From contig OZ241901.1 in NCBI GenBank assembly GCA_965202895.1, positions 5,323,276 through 5,387,275 on the forward strand: a stretch of 64,000 bases of DNA, written 5' to 3'. This stretch comes from JAJDXW01 sp965202895 (lineage in GTDB: Bacteria > Pseudomonadota > Gammaproteobacteria > HK1). A model generated the notes under the pieces. That model saw only the letters and a program-made list of their open reading frames with translations, was not told the DNA's origin and made no database searches. Shown piece after piece: positions 35,712 to 44,720 of the stretch. The stretch's first letter is position 1; each line of letters opens with the position of its first letter. The translations under genes were made by a program, and so were the position numbers.

Positions 35712-36316
35712 TGCGGCCAGCGGTTGGTGCGGACGGCGTGGATGCTCTTGAGAAGCTCCGATACGCCCTGGACGAGGAGGAGCACGGCGCCCACCGGCAT
35801 GGCGGTGCGCAGGGGGGCGAGGGGCGCCATCCAGGCGGTGTCCATGCTGCGCTCGCCGCGGACCCAGGCGACGGCCGCGTAGTCGAAGGAGACCCACGCG
35901 AAGAAGACGAGGGCGGGAAAGTAGAAGAGCACGTAGAGGGCCGTGTCGACCAGGCCCTGCCGGCGGGGGGGCCAGTTGCGGTAGAGGAAGTCGGCCCGGA
36001 TGTGCACCCCCTTCGAGAGTGCGTACCCCGCGCCGAGCATGAACATCGCCCCGCACAGCATGCGCGAGACGTCGTAGGCCCAGATGGTCGGCGCGACGAA
36101 GAGCTTCCGCGCGACCACCTCGTAGACCATGGCGCCCATGAGGGGGACGAGCAGCCAGCAGATGATCCGGCCCGCGATGCGGCTCGCGGTGTCTATCCGG
36201 TGGACGAGCCCCGCCATCCACCGAGGCATGTCGTCCGGCATCCTCCCCGGAGGGCCGGCGCGGCGCCCCGCGATCAGCTCGTCGGTGAAGTCGGGATGGT
36301 CCGGCTCCAAGGCCAC
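35708..36316 (-). CDS. dctQ: TRAP transporter small permease, DctQ family
   Basis: 202 residues with four hydrophobic helices (WLLVPLMGAMVYEVVARKLF, then RMLCGAMFMLGAGYALSKGVHIRADFL, LYVLFYFPALVFFAWVSFDY, and a C-terminal helix). The GVHIRADF motif between helices 2 and 3 is diagnostic. The N-terminal 35 residues are a hydrophilic extension. It lies between dctP and dctM in the operon and overlaps dctM by 4 bases. Confidence 0.9.
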   Translation of the reverse strand: MALEPDHPDFTDELIAGRRAGPPGRMPDDMPRWMAGLVHRIDTASRIAGRIICWLLVPLMGAMVYEVVARKLFVAPTIWAYDVSRMLCGAMFMLGAGYALSKGVHIRADFLYRNWPPRRQGLVDTALYVLFYFPALVFFAWVSFDYAAVAWVRGERSMDTAWMAPLAPLRTAMPVGAVLLLVQGVSELLKSIHAVRTNRWPQ

Positions 36317-36496
36317 GGGAAGCGCTCCCCTTACTTCCAGGGGGCTCGGGAACCCTTGCGGCCCGGCGGAGGGGGAGACGGGCAGCGCGGGCAGCGGCGG
36401 CGGGCCGGGGCGCCGACGTCGGCGCCCCTCTCGCCGCCTGTCCCGCCGCGCCGCCTCGCGCCCGCTACCCGGTCGGACCGGCGCGCGCCCCCGCCC

Positions 36497-37606
36497 TTAC
36501 TGCCGGGACCTCGCGAAGGCCATCCCGAGGCTCGCGTTGGACATCTGGGCGCCGGCCCAGAACGGCACCGCGATCTCCGCGAACGCCTTCTGCGAATCCC
36601 ACACCTCCTTGAAGAACGCGTTCTCCGCCGCGTTCTTCTCCAGCGAGGCGCGGGCCGCGTCCATGTAGGCGGAGAAGTAGTCGGCCGGGGTGTCGTGCAG
36701 CTGCACGCCGTGGTTCTCCGTCAGGTCCTTCAGGGCCTTGCCGTTCTCGTAGATGCGGTAGCCGAGCGCCTTGACGAGGGAGGCGTTGGCCGCGACCTCG
36801 ATGGCCTTCTGCTGGTGCGGGGTGAGGCTGCGGTAGACGTCGCCGTTGATGTAGATGTCGGCGTTGACGACCACCTGGTGCAGGCCCTGCAGGTAATAAT
36901 GCTTGAGCACCTTGTGGAGACCGAACACGCTGTCCGGCTTCGGGCAGCACCATTCGGCGGCGTCGATGGTTCCTTTCTCGAGGGCGGGCAGGATGTCGCC
37001 GCCGCCCATCGCCACCGAGGCGACGCCGATGTCCTTGTAGGTCTGGCCCGGGATCCCCGGCGGGGTACGGAAGCGGTACTTGCGGAAGTCGTCCATCGAA
37101 TGGATCGGCTCGCGGAACCAGCCGAGCGCTTCCGGCCCGACCGGCTGCAGCATGAATCCCTTGACGTTGACGCCCATCTCGTCCCAGAGCCGGTCATAGA
37201 GCTCTGCCCCCCCCCCATACAGGAACCAGGAGAGGAACGCGATGTTGTCGATGCCGACACCCGCGCCGGCCACCGGGGAGCCGAAGAGCATGGCCGCCGG
37301 ATGCTTGCCGGACCAGTAGTGGGTCCACGCGAAGCCGCCTTCGACGAGGCCCTTGTCGACCGCGTCGAGGGTCTCCCGCACGCCGACCACCGCGCCCGCC
37401 GGCAGCACTTCGATCACCACTTCGCCGTTGGTGAGCGCCTTCACGTCCTCGCCGAACGCGTTGAGCATGACGACTTCGTCCGCCTTCGTCGGGATCACCG
37501 ACTGCACGCGGATCCGGGTCTCCGCCGCCGCCGGGCCGCTGCCGAGAGCCGCGAGCATCACGGCGGCGGCCAGGGCCGCGGGAATGGTCTTGTTGCGAAG
37601 GGACAT
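36497..37606 (-). CDS. dctP: TRAP transporter substrate-binding protein (DctP family)
   Basis: 369 residues from the ATG at 37606, preceded by GAGGAG. A signal peptide ends near GSGPAAAETRI. The mature protein has DctP-type features: RVQSVIPTKADEVVMLNAFGEDV, FRTPPGIPGQTYKDIGVASVAM-like ligand-binding loops, ILPALEKGTIDAAEWCCPKPD, and HYYLQGLHQVVVNADIYIN. The residues around WCCPKPDSVFGL resemble binding proteins for 2-keto acids, which are known TRAP ligands, and this would suit the aminotransferase at the end of the operon (inference). It is the first gene of the unit dctP-dctQ-dctM-aminotransferase. Confidence 0.9.
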   Translation of the reverse strand: MSLRNKTIPAALAAAVMLAALGSGPAAAETRIRVQSVIPTKADEVVMLNAFGEDVKALTNGEVVIEVLPAGAVVGVRETLDAVDKGLVEGGFAWTHYWSGKHPAAMLFGSPVAGAGVGIDNIAFLSWFLYGGGAELYDRLWDEMGVNVKGFMLQPVGPEALGWFREPIHSMDDFRKYRFRTPPGIPGQTYKDIGVASVAMGGGDILPALEKGTIDAAEWCCPKPDSVFGLHKVLKHYYLQGLHQVVVNADIYINGDVYRSLTPHQQKAIEVAANASLVKALGYRIYENGKALKDLTENHGVQLHDTPADYFSAYMDAARASLEKNAAENAFFKEVWDSQKAFAEIAVPFWAGAQMSNASLGMAFARSRQ

Positions 37607-38054
37607 GGCTATCTCCTCGGGTTGTGGCCTGTCGGGAATCCGCGATGCGGAGTGCATCGGATGCGGGCCGATTCTGGATGCGGGGGGAGCGCGGCGTCAA
37701 GGAGAGGACCGAGGCTCCCGCCGGAGGCGTCGAGGAAGCTCCCGCCGGCGGGATTCCCGCCCGGAGAGGGGGCGGTTCGCGGCCGCCGCGGGCCGCGGTC
37801 GGATGGTTGCGTACGCGACCCGGAGATTGCGGACGGTGATCGCATGGAGGACGAGGGTCGCCGCCGCGACCGCGATGGCGAGGGGGCGGGGCGCGAGGCG
37901 CCGACGCCGGAGACCGTAGCATGGCCGGCGCTACCCGGCCGTGCGCTACCCTTGGCCGGCGAAGACGGGCGCCCGGTCGGGAGGGCGGGATCCCGACCGG
38001 GGCCGCGAGACCCGGGCCGCCGGGCGAGCGCTCCACCTGCCGGGGAGGTAGACG
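37607..38054. other. 448-base divergent intergenic region between dctP and the DUF2165 gene
   Basis: It should hold the promoter of the TRAP operon (reading left) and that of the DUF2165 gene (reading right, with GGGGAGG about 7 bases before its ATG). No gene, palindrome or RNA stood out. Confidence 0.4.
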
Positions 38055-38549
38055 ATGTATACGAGAGCAGCCAAGGCCGGGTCCGTGCTCCTCCTGGCCG
38101 CCTACCTGTCGCTCGCCGCGTTCGGCAACCTGACGGATTACGATTCGAACTTCGGTTTCGTAGCCCACGTCATGAGCATGGACACGACCTTCGAAGGCAA
38201 CCGGGGGATGTGGAGGGCGGTGGAATCCCCCGTTCTCCACCACGTTTCGTTCGTGTCGATCATCGTTGCGCAGGCCGCGGCTTCGCTGATGTGCTGGGTC
38301 GGGGGCCTGCGCCTCGTGTTCCGGCTGGAGAGCGCGGAAGGCTTCCATCGCGCCAAGGGGGCGGCGATCGCCGGGGTCGGATTGTCGCTCCTGATCTGGT
38401 TCGGCGCCTTTCTCGTGATCGCGAACGAATGGTTCATGATGTGGCAGTCGTCGGAGTGGAACGCCAAGCCCACGGCCTTCCACCTGACGTTGCTGACCCT
38501 GCTGGTCCTCGTGTTTCTGGTCTCCCCGGACGGCCGGGAGGACCCCTGA
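38055..38549 (+). CDS. DUF2165-family small integral membrane protein
   Basis: 164 residues with four hydrophobic segments (residues about 8-24, 65-90, 103-125 and 143-158). The pattern AAFGNLTDYDSNFGFVAHVMSMDTTF and the late NEWFMMWQSSEWN are hallmarks of the DUF2165 family, whose function is unknown. It is a single gene with its own ribosome site and no evident operon partner. Confidence 0.8.
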   Translation: MYTRAAKAGSVLLLAAYLSLAAFGNLTDYDSNFGFVAHVMSMDTTFEGNRGMWRAVESPVLHHVSFVSIIVAQAAASLMCWVGGLRLVFRLESAEGFHRAKGAAIAGVGLSLLIWFGAFLVIANEWFMMWQSSEWNAKPTAFHLTLLTLLVLVFLVSPDGREDP

Positions 38550-38670
38550 CCCTGCGGGGGATGACGCTTCGTCCTCGGTGCCGCTCGTGGCGAACGCGGC
38601 ACTGCCCGCCCCGCCCCGCCCCGCGCGCGGGGAACGGCGGAGCGCCGGTCGGGGCGGCGGCGGCGCGGGA

Positions 38671-39246
38671 TCAGAAGCCCCGCAGGCCGGGATCGATCCG
38701 GACCCCGAGGGTGTTGAGGGCCATCGACACCAGGCGGTACTGCCCGACCGCGAAGATGAAGTCGAGGAGCTGCTCCTCCGACCACGCCGCGGCGAGCGCC
38801 GCCCAGGTCTCGTCGCCGATGAACGAGTCCTCGTGCAGCTCGTCGGTCGCGCGGAGGATGGCCGATTCGAGGGCGGTCCAGCCCGGGGCGTCCGGCCCCG
38901 CCTTGATGCGTTCGATCGCCTCGTCGTCGAGCCCGCACTGCCGGCCGATGACCGCGTGCTGCGCCCACTCGTACTCCGCCCGGCAGATCCACCCGACCCG
39001 GAGGATCGCGATCTCGCGCTCGCGGGGCGGGAGGCTGGACTTGACGAGCACGTGACCGGCGAAGACGTTCCAGCGCTTGAGGAGCTTCGGGTGGCGGACG
39101 AGGGTCTTCGTGATGTTGATGAGGTCGGAGTCGGGCGGTGACGCCTTGATCGCGATCTCCCGCTGCTCGTCCGTCATCGCGTCGGGGTCGAGGGGCGGGA
39201 GGCGGGGCTCGGACAGTCGCATGGGGGCGAAACTCCTCGTGTTCAT
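38671..39246 (-). CDS. Carboxymuconolactone decarboxylase/AhpD-like family protein
   Basis: 191 residues. The core at about residues 70-115 reads LPPREREIAILRVGWICRAEYEWAQHAVIG, the typical helix pair with the conserved EWAQH. Only one cysteine occupies the place of the CxxC pair of peroxidatic AhpD, so alkylhydroperoxidase activity is unlikely. Lactone decarboxylation or an unknown reaction is more probable. The gene is followed at 39316 by an SDR on the same strand (upstream in transcription, 69 bases apart), so the two may form a catabolic pair. Confidence 0.82.
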   Translation of the reverse strand: MNTRSFAPMRLSEPRLPPLDPDAMTDEQREIAIKASPPDSDLINITKTLVRHPKLLKRWNVFAGHVLVKSSLPPREREIAILRVGWICRAEYEWAQHAVIGRQCGLDDEAIERIKAGPDAPGWTALESAILRATDELHEDSFIGDETWAALAAAWSEEQLLDFIFAVGQYRLVSMALNTLGVRIDPGLRGF

Positions 39247-39315
39247 GGGGAAAGCGGCTCGCGGACGACGGGGACCTCGCCGATCCCGGCGGCAGCCGGT
39301 GCTCCGGGGGGGCGG

Positions 39316-40092
39316 TCAGCTCATGACCTCGCCCCCGTCGATGTTGAGGGTCTGCCCGTTCACGTGGTCGGAAGCCGCCGAGGCGAGGAAGCCCGCGACG
39401 GCGGCGACGTCGCGCGCGGTCGCGGCGCGGCCGGTCGGGACCCGGCGCACCCGCCGGCGCTTCGGCTCCCCGATCTCCATCCCCCGGAGCTTGGCGGTCT
39501 GCTCGTCGATGAGCGTCCACATGTCGGTGTCCACCATGCCGGGGGCGAGCGCGTTCACGGTGACCCCGGTGGCGGCGAGGGACGCGGCCATCGACCGGGT
39601 GAGGGACATGACGGCCGCCTTGCTCGCGGCGTAGGCCGCGCCGTCCGGGATCCCGAGGCGGGCGGCGATGGACGCGGTATTGACGATCTTGCCGCGCCCC
39701 CGTTCCACCATGCGGCGGGCGACCGCCTGCCCGCAGAGGAAGACCCCCTTCGCGTTGACGGCCATGATGCGGTCGAAGTCCTCGTCCTCGATCTCGAGGA
39801 AGGGGTGCACCTGGATGATCCCTGCGTTGTTGAACAGGACGTCGATGGGTCCCAGCCCGCTCTCGGTCGTGTCGACCATCCGTTCGACGGCCGCCCGGCT
39901 CGTCACGTCGACGGTGAGCCCGAGGGCGCGCCGCCCGTTCGCCTCCACCGCCCGCACCGCCTCCGCGAGCTCCGGCTCGCGCACGTCGGCGAGCGCCACG
40001 TCCGCCCCGTCCTCGGCCATGCGCTCCGCGATGGCCCGGCCGATCCCGCGCGCGCCTCCCGTGACGAGCGCCACCTGTCCGTCGAGATTCAT
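39316..40092 (-). CDS. Short-chain dehydrogenase/reductase
   Basis: 258 residues from the ATG at 40092 (NLDGQVALVTGGARGIGRAIA). The NAD-binding TGGARGIG, the NNAG motif (residues about 87-90), catalytic Ser in NTASIAARLG, and YAASK are all present. The C-terminal NGQTLNIDGG is standard. It probably oxidises a secondary alcohol. The NAD preference suggested by Asp after the second strand (VALADVRE) is inferred. It is upstream of the carboxymuconolactone-decarboxylase-like gene on the same strand. Confidence 0.88.
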   Translation of the reverse strand: MNLDGQVALVTGGARGIGRAIAERMAEDGADVALADVREPELAEAVRAVEANGRRALGLTVDVTSRAAVERMVDTTESGLGPIDVLFNNAGIIQVHPFLEIEDEDFDRIMAVNAKGVFLCGQAVARRMVERGRGKIVNTASIAARLGIPDGAAYAASKAAVMSLTRSMAASLAATGVTVNALAPGMVDTDMWTLIDEQTAKLRGMEIGEPKRRRVRRVPTGRAATARDVAAVAGFLASAASDHVNGQTLNIDGGEVMS

Positions 40093-40267
40093 CGAGCTTC
40101 CCCCTGGGATCCGTTCTTCGTGACGATCGAGCCGGCCGCCGGGGCGGCCCGCCGCCCGGCTGCGACCTCGCGCGCCCGTGCCCGCCGCGCCTCCCCGGCC
40201 GTCGGCCTGCCCCTCTTCCGTCCGGCGGGCCGCCCCGGGCCCGCCTCCCGCGCGTCCGTACTCCCCG

Positions 40268-40316
40268 TCATCCCCCGTCATCCCCGCGAAAGCGGGGAGA
40301 AAGCGGGAATCCACGA
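40268..40316. repeat. REP-like palindromic element
   Basis: It contains CCCGTCATCCCC, then the hairpin CCCCGC-GAAA-GCGGGG (6-base stem with a GNRA-type loop), then AGCGGGAATCCA. This is the common proteobacterial intergenic repeat beginning GTCATTCCCGCGAAAGCGGGAATCC, slightly duplicated here. It lies between the SDR and the methyltransferase, in the leader of both. A related but degraded GTCATTCC string occurs near 51430. Confidence 0.6.
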
Positions 40317-40407
40317 GGACCGCGCCGCCAGCGTCCGTACCCGCCACACCGCTCCGGCGGGACGGCTACACTTTGCCACAGGTCACCGGGTGAGCGAGAC
40401 GGCGGCG

Positions 40408-41079
40408 ATGGCCGAAGACGACGACCGAAGCGCCGAGCGCGCCGAGATGGTCGAGAGGATCATGCTGCACGGCCAGGTCGCGGCCGGCGAGCGCGGCGGC
40501 ATCACCCTGTCGCCGCGGGTGCTGGAGGCGATGGCGGCGGTGCCCCGCCACGAGTTCGTGCCGGCGGACATGGCGGAGCTCGCCTATGCCGACTCGCCGC
40601 TCCCGATCGGCCATGGCAAGACCATCTCGCAGCCGTTCATCGTGGCCCTCATGGCCGAACTCCTCGACCTCCAGCCCGAGGACCGGGTGCTGGAGGTCGG
40701 AACCGGCCTCGGATACCACGCGGCCGTGCTCGCATCGCTCGCGGACACGGTGTACACGGTGGAGCTGATCCCGGAGCTCGCGGAAGCCGCCGCCCGCAGC
40801 CTCGCCCGAGCCGGGGCCGCGAACGTCACCGTGCGCGCGGGAGACGGCGGGCGGGGCTGGAAGGAGCATGCTCCGTTCGACAAGATCAGCGCGGCGGCCG
40901 CCCCGGAGCACGTCCCGCCGGCCCTCCTCGATCAGCTTCGGCCCGGCGGGCGCCTCGTGCTGCCCCTCGGACCGTCCGACGAGCAGACCCTGGTGCTCGT
41001 GGCCAAGGACGAAGAGGGGGAGACCCGCACGACGCGGATCCTCCCGGTGCGCTTCTCCACCCTGACCCTCACCCACTGA
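40408..41079 (+). CDS. pcm: Protein-L-isoaspartate O-methyltransferase family
   Basis: 223 residues from the ATG at 40408. An in-frame GTG at 40390 would add six. The family N-terminal half includes VLEAMAAVPRHEFVPADMAELAYAD and LPIGHGKTISQPFIVALM. The SAM-binding motif I is VLEVGTGLGYHAAVLA and post-motif II is LLDQLRPGGRLVLPLG. The enzyme methylates isoaspartyl residues to start their repair. The interior DKISAAAAPEHVP keeps the family AA-PEH segment with Ala in place of the usual Thr. It is the first of two plus-strand genes, 55 bases before the next SDR. Confidence 0.85.
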   Translation: MAEDDDRSAERAEMVERIMLHGQVAAGERGGITLSPRVLEAMAAVPRHEFVPADMAELAYADSPLPIGHGKTISQPFIVALMAELLDLQPEDRVLEVGTGLGYHAAVLASLADTVYTVELIPELAEAAARSLARAGAANVTVRAGDGGRGWKEHAPFDKISAAAAPEHVPPALLDQLRPGGRLVLPLGPSDEQTLVLVAKDEEGETRTTRILPVRFSTLTLTH

Positions 41080-41134
41080 CGCCGGGGGCGCCCGCCGCAC
41101 CCGCACCCGGCGCGCCGCGACGGAGAACGAACCC

Positions 41135-42052
41135 ATGAGCGAACGGTTGCTCGAAGGCAAGGTCGTCCTGGTGACCGGGGCGGGGCGCGGGATCGGGCGC
41201 GAGGTCTCGCTCCTCGCCGCGCGGCACGGTGCGAAGGTGGTCGTGAACGACCTCGGCGGAACCGAGAAGGGCGAGGGAGGCGACCGGGCGCCGGCCCTCG
41301 AGGTGGCCGCGGAGATCCGCGATGCGGGCGGCAAAGCGTCCGCCAACTTCGATTCCGTGGCGGACTTCGCGTCCGCCGAGCGCCTCGTCGCCCAGGCGCT
41401 CCACGACTTCGGGCGCCTCGACGGGGTCGTCAACAACGCGGGGATCCTGCGCGACGTCATCTTCCACAAGATGACCGAGGACGACTGGGACGCGGTCATC
41501 GACGTCCACCTCAAGGGGTCCTTCAACGTGGCGCGGGCGGCCGCGGCCCGTTTCCGGGAGCGGGAGGCCGGCGCGTTCGTGCACATGACCTCGACCTCGG
41601 GTCTCGTCGGGAACTTCGGGCAGGCGAACTACGCGGCCGCCAAGCTCGGGATCGTGGGGCTGTCGAAGTCGATCGCGCTCGACATGGCCCGCTTCAACGT
41701 CCGTTCGAACTGCATCTCCCCCTTCGCCTGGAGCCGGCTCATCGGCACCATCCCGATCGCCGACGAGGCGCAGGCGGCGCGGGTCGAGAAGATCAGGCGG
41801 ATGACCCCGGCGAAGATCGCCCCGGTCGCGGTATTCCTCCTCTCCGACGCGGCGGCGGAGGTCAGCGGTCAGATCTTCGCGGTGCGCAACAACGAGATCT
41901 TCCTCATGAGCCAGTCGCGGCCGCTCCGCTCGGTGCAGCGTTCGGAGGGCTGGACCGCCGAGACGGTGGCCGAGCACGCCCACCCGGCGCTCGCCGCCCA
42001 CTACTTCCCGCTCGACCGGAGCCAGGACGTCTTCCGTTGGGACCCGGTCTGA
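41135..42052 (+). CDS. Short-chain dehydrogenase, 3-hydroxyacyl-CoA-dehydrogenase-like
   Basis: 305 residues. TGAGRGIGREVSLLAARHGAKVVVNDLGG is the N-terminus typical of SDRs related to the dehydrogenase domain of multifunctional enzyme type 2. NNAGILRD, Ser in MTSTSGLVGNFGQ, and YAAAK follow. The last 60 residues form an extension after the SDR core (EIFLMSQSRPLRSVQRSEGW). A 3-hydroxyacyl-CoA or related carbonyl substrate is plausible. No beta-oxidation genes are adjacent. Confidence 0.85.
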   Translation: MSERLLEGKVVLVTGAGRGIGREVSLLAARHGAKVVVNDLGGTEKGEGGDRAPALEVAAEIRDAGGKASANFDSVADFASAERLVAQALHDFGRLDGVVNNAGILRDVIFHKMTEDDWDAVIDVHLKGSFNVARAAAARFREREAGAFVHMTSTSGLVGNFGQANYAAAKLGIVGLSKSIALDMARFNVRSNCISPFAWSRLIGTIPIADEAQAARVEKIRRMTPAKIAPVAVFLLSDAAAEVSGQIFAVRNNEIFLMSQSRPLRSVQRSEGWTAETVAEHAHPALAAHYFPLDRSQDVFRWDPV

Positions 42053-42200
42053 CCGCCCGGGCGACGACCGGGAGTCCTCCCCGGAGGGGCGGCCGGGACC
42101 TCCCGCCGGGCCGGGTACGTTCCGGGCCGCGGGCCGGGGCATGGAGCCCGGAACGGGGCGCACGACGCGCCGTCGCACCGCGGCCGGCTCCCGCTCCGGG

Positions 42201-43421
42201 TCAGCGGGCGGCGAGGAGCCTGCGAAGCGCCCCCGCGGTCGCGGCGGCGCCCGCGGTGTCGAGGCCGGCAAGCCCGCCGGCCGGCGGCGGCTTTCCGAGC
42301 GCGCGCCGAACCGCGGCGGCGAGCGGCCCCGCACCGAGGCGGTCCTCGTCCACCACCTCGACGAGCCCCCGCTCGGCGAGAAGGTTCGCCCGCAGCGTCT
42401 GCTCGGTCTCGAGCCCGCCCGCGTAGGGCACGACCACCGCGCGGACCCCCGCGTCCAGCACCTCCATCAGGGTGTTGTAGCCCCCCTGGGAGATGGACAG
42501 ACGCGCCCGGCGAAGGAGCGTCCCGAAGTCCGGGCGAAACCGCTCGACCGTCACCCCGGCCGGCGCGCGGGCCGCGAGCGACCGGAAGCAGGACTCCGGG
42601 AGGTTCGCCCCGGCGAGGAGGCGCCAGCCCGTGTTCGCGAGCGGGGTCCGGGGGCGCGCGGCGAGCGCCGCCTCGAGGAGCTTCCCGCCGACCGCCCCGC
42701 CGCCCGCGGAGACGACCACCTCCCCCGCGCTCCCTTCGTCCCCGCTCCCGCCATCCCCGCTCCACCCTTCGCCCGCATCTTCGCCCCGCTCCCGCTCCCG
42801 CTCCGCCGGGCCGCCCCCCGGCCGCGCCACCACGTAGCCGGTGTACGCGATCCGGTCCGCGATCTCGCGGGCGTGCGGGAACGTCGTGTCGAAGGCGACG
42901 AAGCGCGGGTCGCCGTGCACGAGCACGAGGTCGTAGTACCGGCGGGCGAGCTCCAGCATCTCCCGGGTGCGCTCGGGCTTCGGCGACTCCACCAGGATGT
43001 CCCGCACCGAGCACGCGATGCGGGGCCGGCCGGACCGCGCGCGGTCCTCCGCCGAGCGATCGAGCAGCGGCAGCAGCTCGAACCGGAGCTGGCGGCGGCC
43101 GAACGGGAACAGCTCGGTCAGGACGACGTCCGGGCCGACCTCGTCGTAGAGGGCGAGCAGCCGCCCTCGCCGGTCCGCCTTCCATGCATCGCCGGCCGGC
43201 TGCCCGCGCGCGTCGAGGAGCTGGCTGAACCGGCGGTCGGCCACGCGCGCGGGCGGGAGCTGGACCAGACACGCGCGGCCGAAGTCGATCCCCGCCACCG
43301 GCTCGCCGCCGGACGCGACGGTGACCTCGGCCCCCTTGGCGGCAAGGCCGCGGGCGAGGGCCGCGGCGCGGGTGAGATGGCCGATCCCGAGCAGGTGCTG
43401 TACGTGGAAGAGAACGATCAA
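42201..43421 (-). CDS. MurG/GT28-like glycosyltransferase family protein
   Basis: 406 residues. The start is a TTG at 43421 overlapping the NudC-like stop (TTGA), giving IVLFHVQHLLGIGHLTRAAALARGLAAKG, the normal GT-B first strand and helix with the conserved GIGHLTR. The C-terminal donor-binding half shows VVSAGGGAVGGKLLEAAL and SISQGGYNTLMEVLDAGVRAVVVPY. The family includes predicted glycosyltransferases of unknown acceptor. Residues 215-245 are a low-complexity Glu/Gly/Ser insertion. Coupling to a Nudix hydrolase may mean shared handling of nucleotide-linked sugars (inference). Confidence 0.75.
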   Translation of the reverse strand: MIVLFHVQHLLGIGHLTRAAALARGLAAKGAEVTVASGGEPVAGIDFGRACLVQLPPARVADRRFSQLLDARGQPAGDAWKADRRGRLLALYDEVGPDVVLTELFPFGRRQLRFELLPLLDRSAEDRARSGRPRIACSVRDILVESPKPERTREMLELARRYYDLVLVHGDPRFVAFDTTFPHAREIADRIAYTGYVVARPGGGPAERERERGEDAGEGWSGDGGSGDEGSAGEVVVSAGGGAVGGKLLEAALAARPRTPLANTGWRLLAGANLPESCFRSLAARAPAGVTVERFRPDFGTLLRRARLSISQGGYNTLMEVLDAGVRAVVVPYAGGLETEQTLRANLLAERGLVEVVDEDRLGAGPLAAAVRRALGKPPPAGGLAGLDTAGAAATAGALRRLLAAR

Positions 43422-44377
43422 GCGGCGAGCCAGGCCCGGATCAGGTGGTGGGCGATCGCGAGCGGTTGCGGCACGGTCAGGACGCCGCTCCGCCCCGCGA
43501 GAGCGTCGGCGAGCTCCACCCGCGAGAACCAGCGGGCGTCCTCCAGCTCCTTCGGGTCGATCACGATCTCGCCGCTCAGGCCCTCCGCGATGCAGCCGAG
43601 CATGAGCGAGGCCGGGAACGGCCACGGCTGGGAGAAGACGTACCGGACTGCCCCCACCTCGATGCCCGCCTCTTCCGCGACTTCCCGGCGGACGGCCTCC
43701 TCGACCGACTCCCCGGGCTCCATGAATCCCGCGAGCGCGGAGTAGAGGTTGCCCGGAAAGCGGCCCGAGCGCCCGAGGAGCGCCCGCCCGCCGCGCGAGA
43801 CGACCACGATGACGACCGGGTCGGTGCGCGGAAAGTGCTCCGCCCCGCACCCCGCACACGCCCGCGACCCGCCGCCGTTCCGGGGCCGGGTCGCAGCCCC
43901 GCAGGCAGGGCAGAAGGGGTGCCGTTCGTGCCAGCCGACGAGGCTCCGGGCCTGGGCCGCGATCGCCGCGTCCCCCGCGGGGAGGTTCGGCGCGGCGGTG
44001 CGAAGCCCCTGGAACTCGACACCGGAGCAGGGGCCGAAGGAGACCTCGGCCGGGGCCGGCACGTCCGACACGTCTACCGCGAAGCGTGCGTCGCCGCCCT
44101 CCAGACCGAGGAGCACGGGCTCCCCGGCCCCTTCGAGCCAGCCGCCGCCCCGCGCCCAGGCGAGGCGGTTCGCCCCACCTTCGCCCCCGGCGCCGGCGCC
44201 GGGGGCGCCGCAGTCGGCCGGTGCGCCCCGTTCGCGGCCCTCAGCCGCCGTCACCGCCACCTTGAGACGCTGCACGGGGAGGAAACGGGCTCCCTCCCCG
44301 GCAAGGGCGGCCGAGAGCCAGTCCGGATCGCGCCGCTCGTTCCCGGCCCGATGAAGCGGGTTGCCGGCAAGGGGCAT
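43418..44377 (-). CDS. nudC: NADH pyrophosphatase-like Nudix hydrolase (NudC type)
   Basis: 319 residues from an ATG at about 44377. An in-frame ATG at 44536 would add 53 low-complexity residues. A zinc ribbon CPACGAATRP/CAGCGAEHFPRTDP lies in the middle. The Nudix box GFMEPGESVEEAVRREVAEEAGI is complete, and the NudC-specific SQPWPFPASLM follows it. Such enzymes split NADH to NMNH and AMP, and in E. coli remove NAD caps from RNA. The gene is translationally coupled to the downstream glycosyltransferase. Confidence 0.87.
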   Translation of the reverse strand: MPLAGNPLHRAGNERRDPDWLSAALAGEGARFLPVQRLKVAVTAAEGRERGAPADCGAPGAGAGGEGGANRLAWARGGGWLEGAGEPVLLGLEGGDARFAVDVSDVPAPAEVSFGPCSGVEFQGLRTAAPNLPAGDAAIAAQARSLVGWHERHPFCPACGAATRPRNGGGSRACAGCGAEHFPRTDPVVIVVVSRGGRALLGRSGRFPGNLYSALAGFMEPGESVEEAVRREVAEEAGIEVGAVRYVFSQPWPFPASLMLGCIAEGLSGEIVIDPKELEDARWFSRVELADALAGRSGVLTVPQPLAIAHHLIRAWLAA

Positions 44378-44720
44378 CACGGGAGTCACGGGGCGGTCGC
44401 CCCCGGCGCGGGAGCGCAAGGCGCGAACGCCTCCGCCGGGAGCCCGCGCCGCGGAACCCTCCCGGAAGGCGCCGGCGGGACCCGATCCCCGATCGCTCGC
44501 GAAAAACGTGCCGCGAGTCCGGCCAAGCGGCGACATCGTTCTCGAGATCCGCCCCGTCTTGCGTCGGAAGACGTGACCACTTCCGGCAAGACTTCCCGGG
44601 GCGGAGGCTCACGCCCACATGGTTCACCGGCCTTCGCCGCGGCGGCTTCGAGACGCCGCGGCGACGGGCCGAAGGACGTCGAAGGCGTAGCGGGGTCCGC
44701 CGCCGGCGAAGGCGCCGGCC
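44378..44720. other. 343-base interval without a confident gene
   Basis: It includes a possible 53-codon N-terminal extension of the Nudix gene, and then the downstream flank of the SDR gene on the same strand. Frames here are Arg/Gly/Pro-rich shadows. No hairpin with a T run was seen. Confidence 0.35.

Noticed and set aside
40268..40316. Palindrome considered as a CRISPR repeat or rho-independent terminator
   Set aside because: Single occurrence, no T run, and it matches the common GTCATTCCCGCGAAAGCGGG intergenic repeat.
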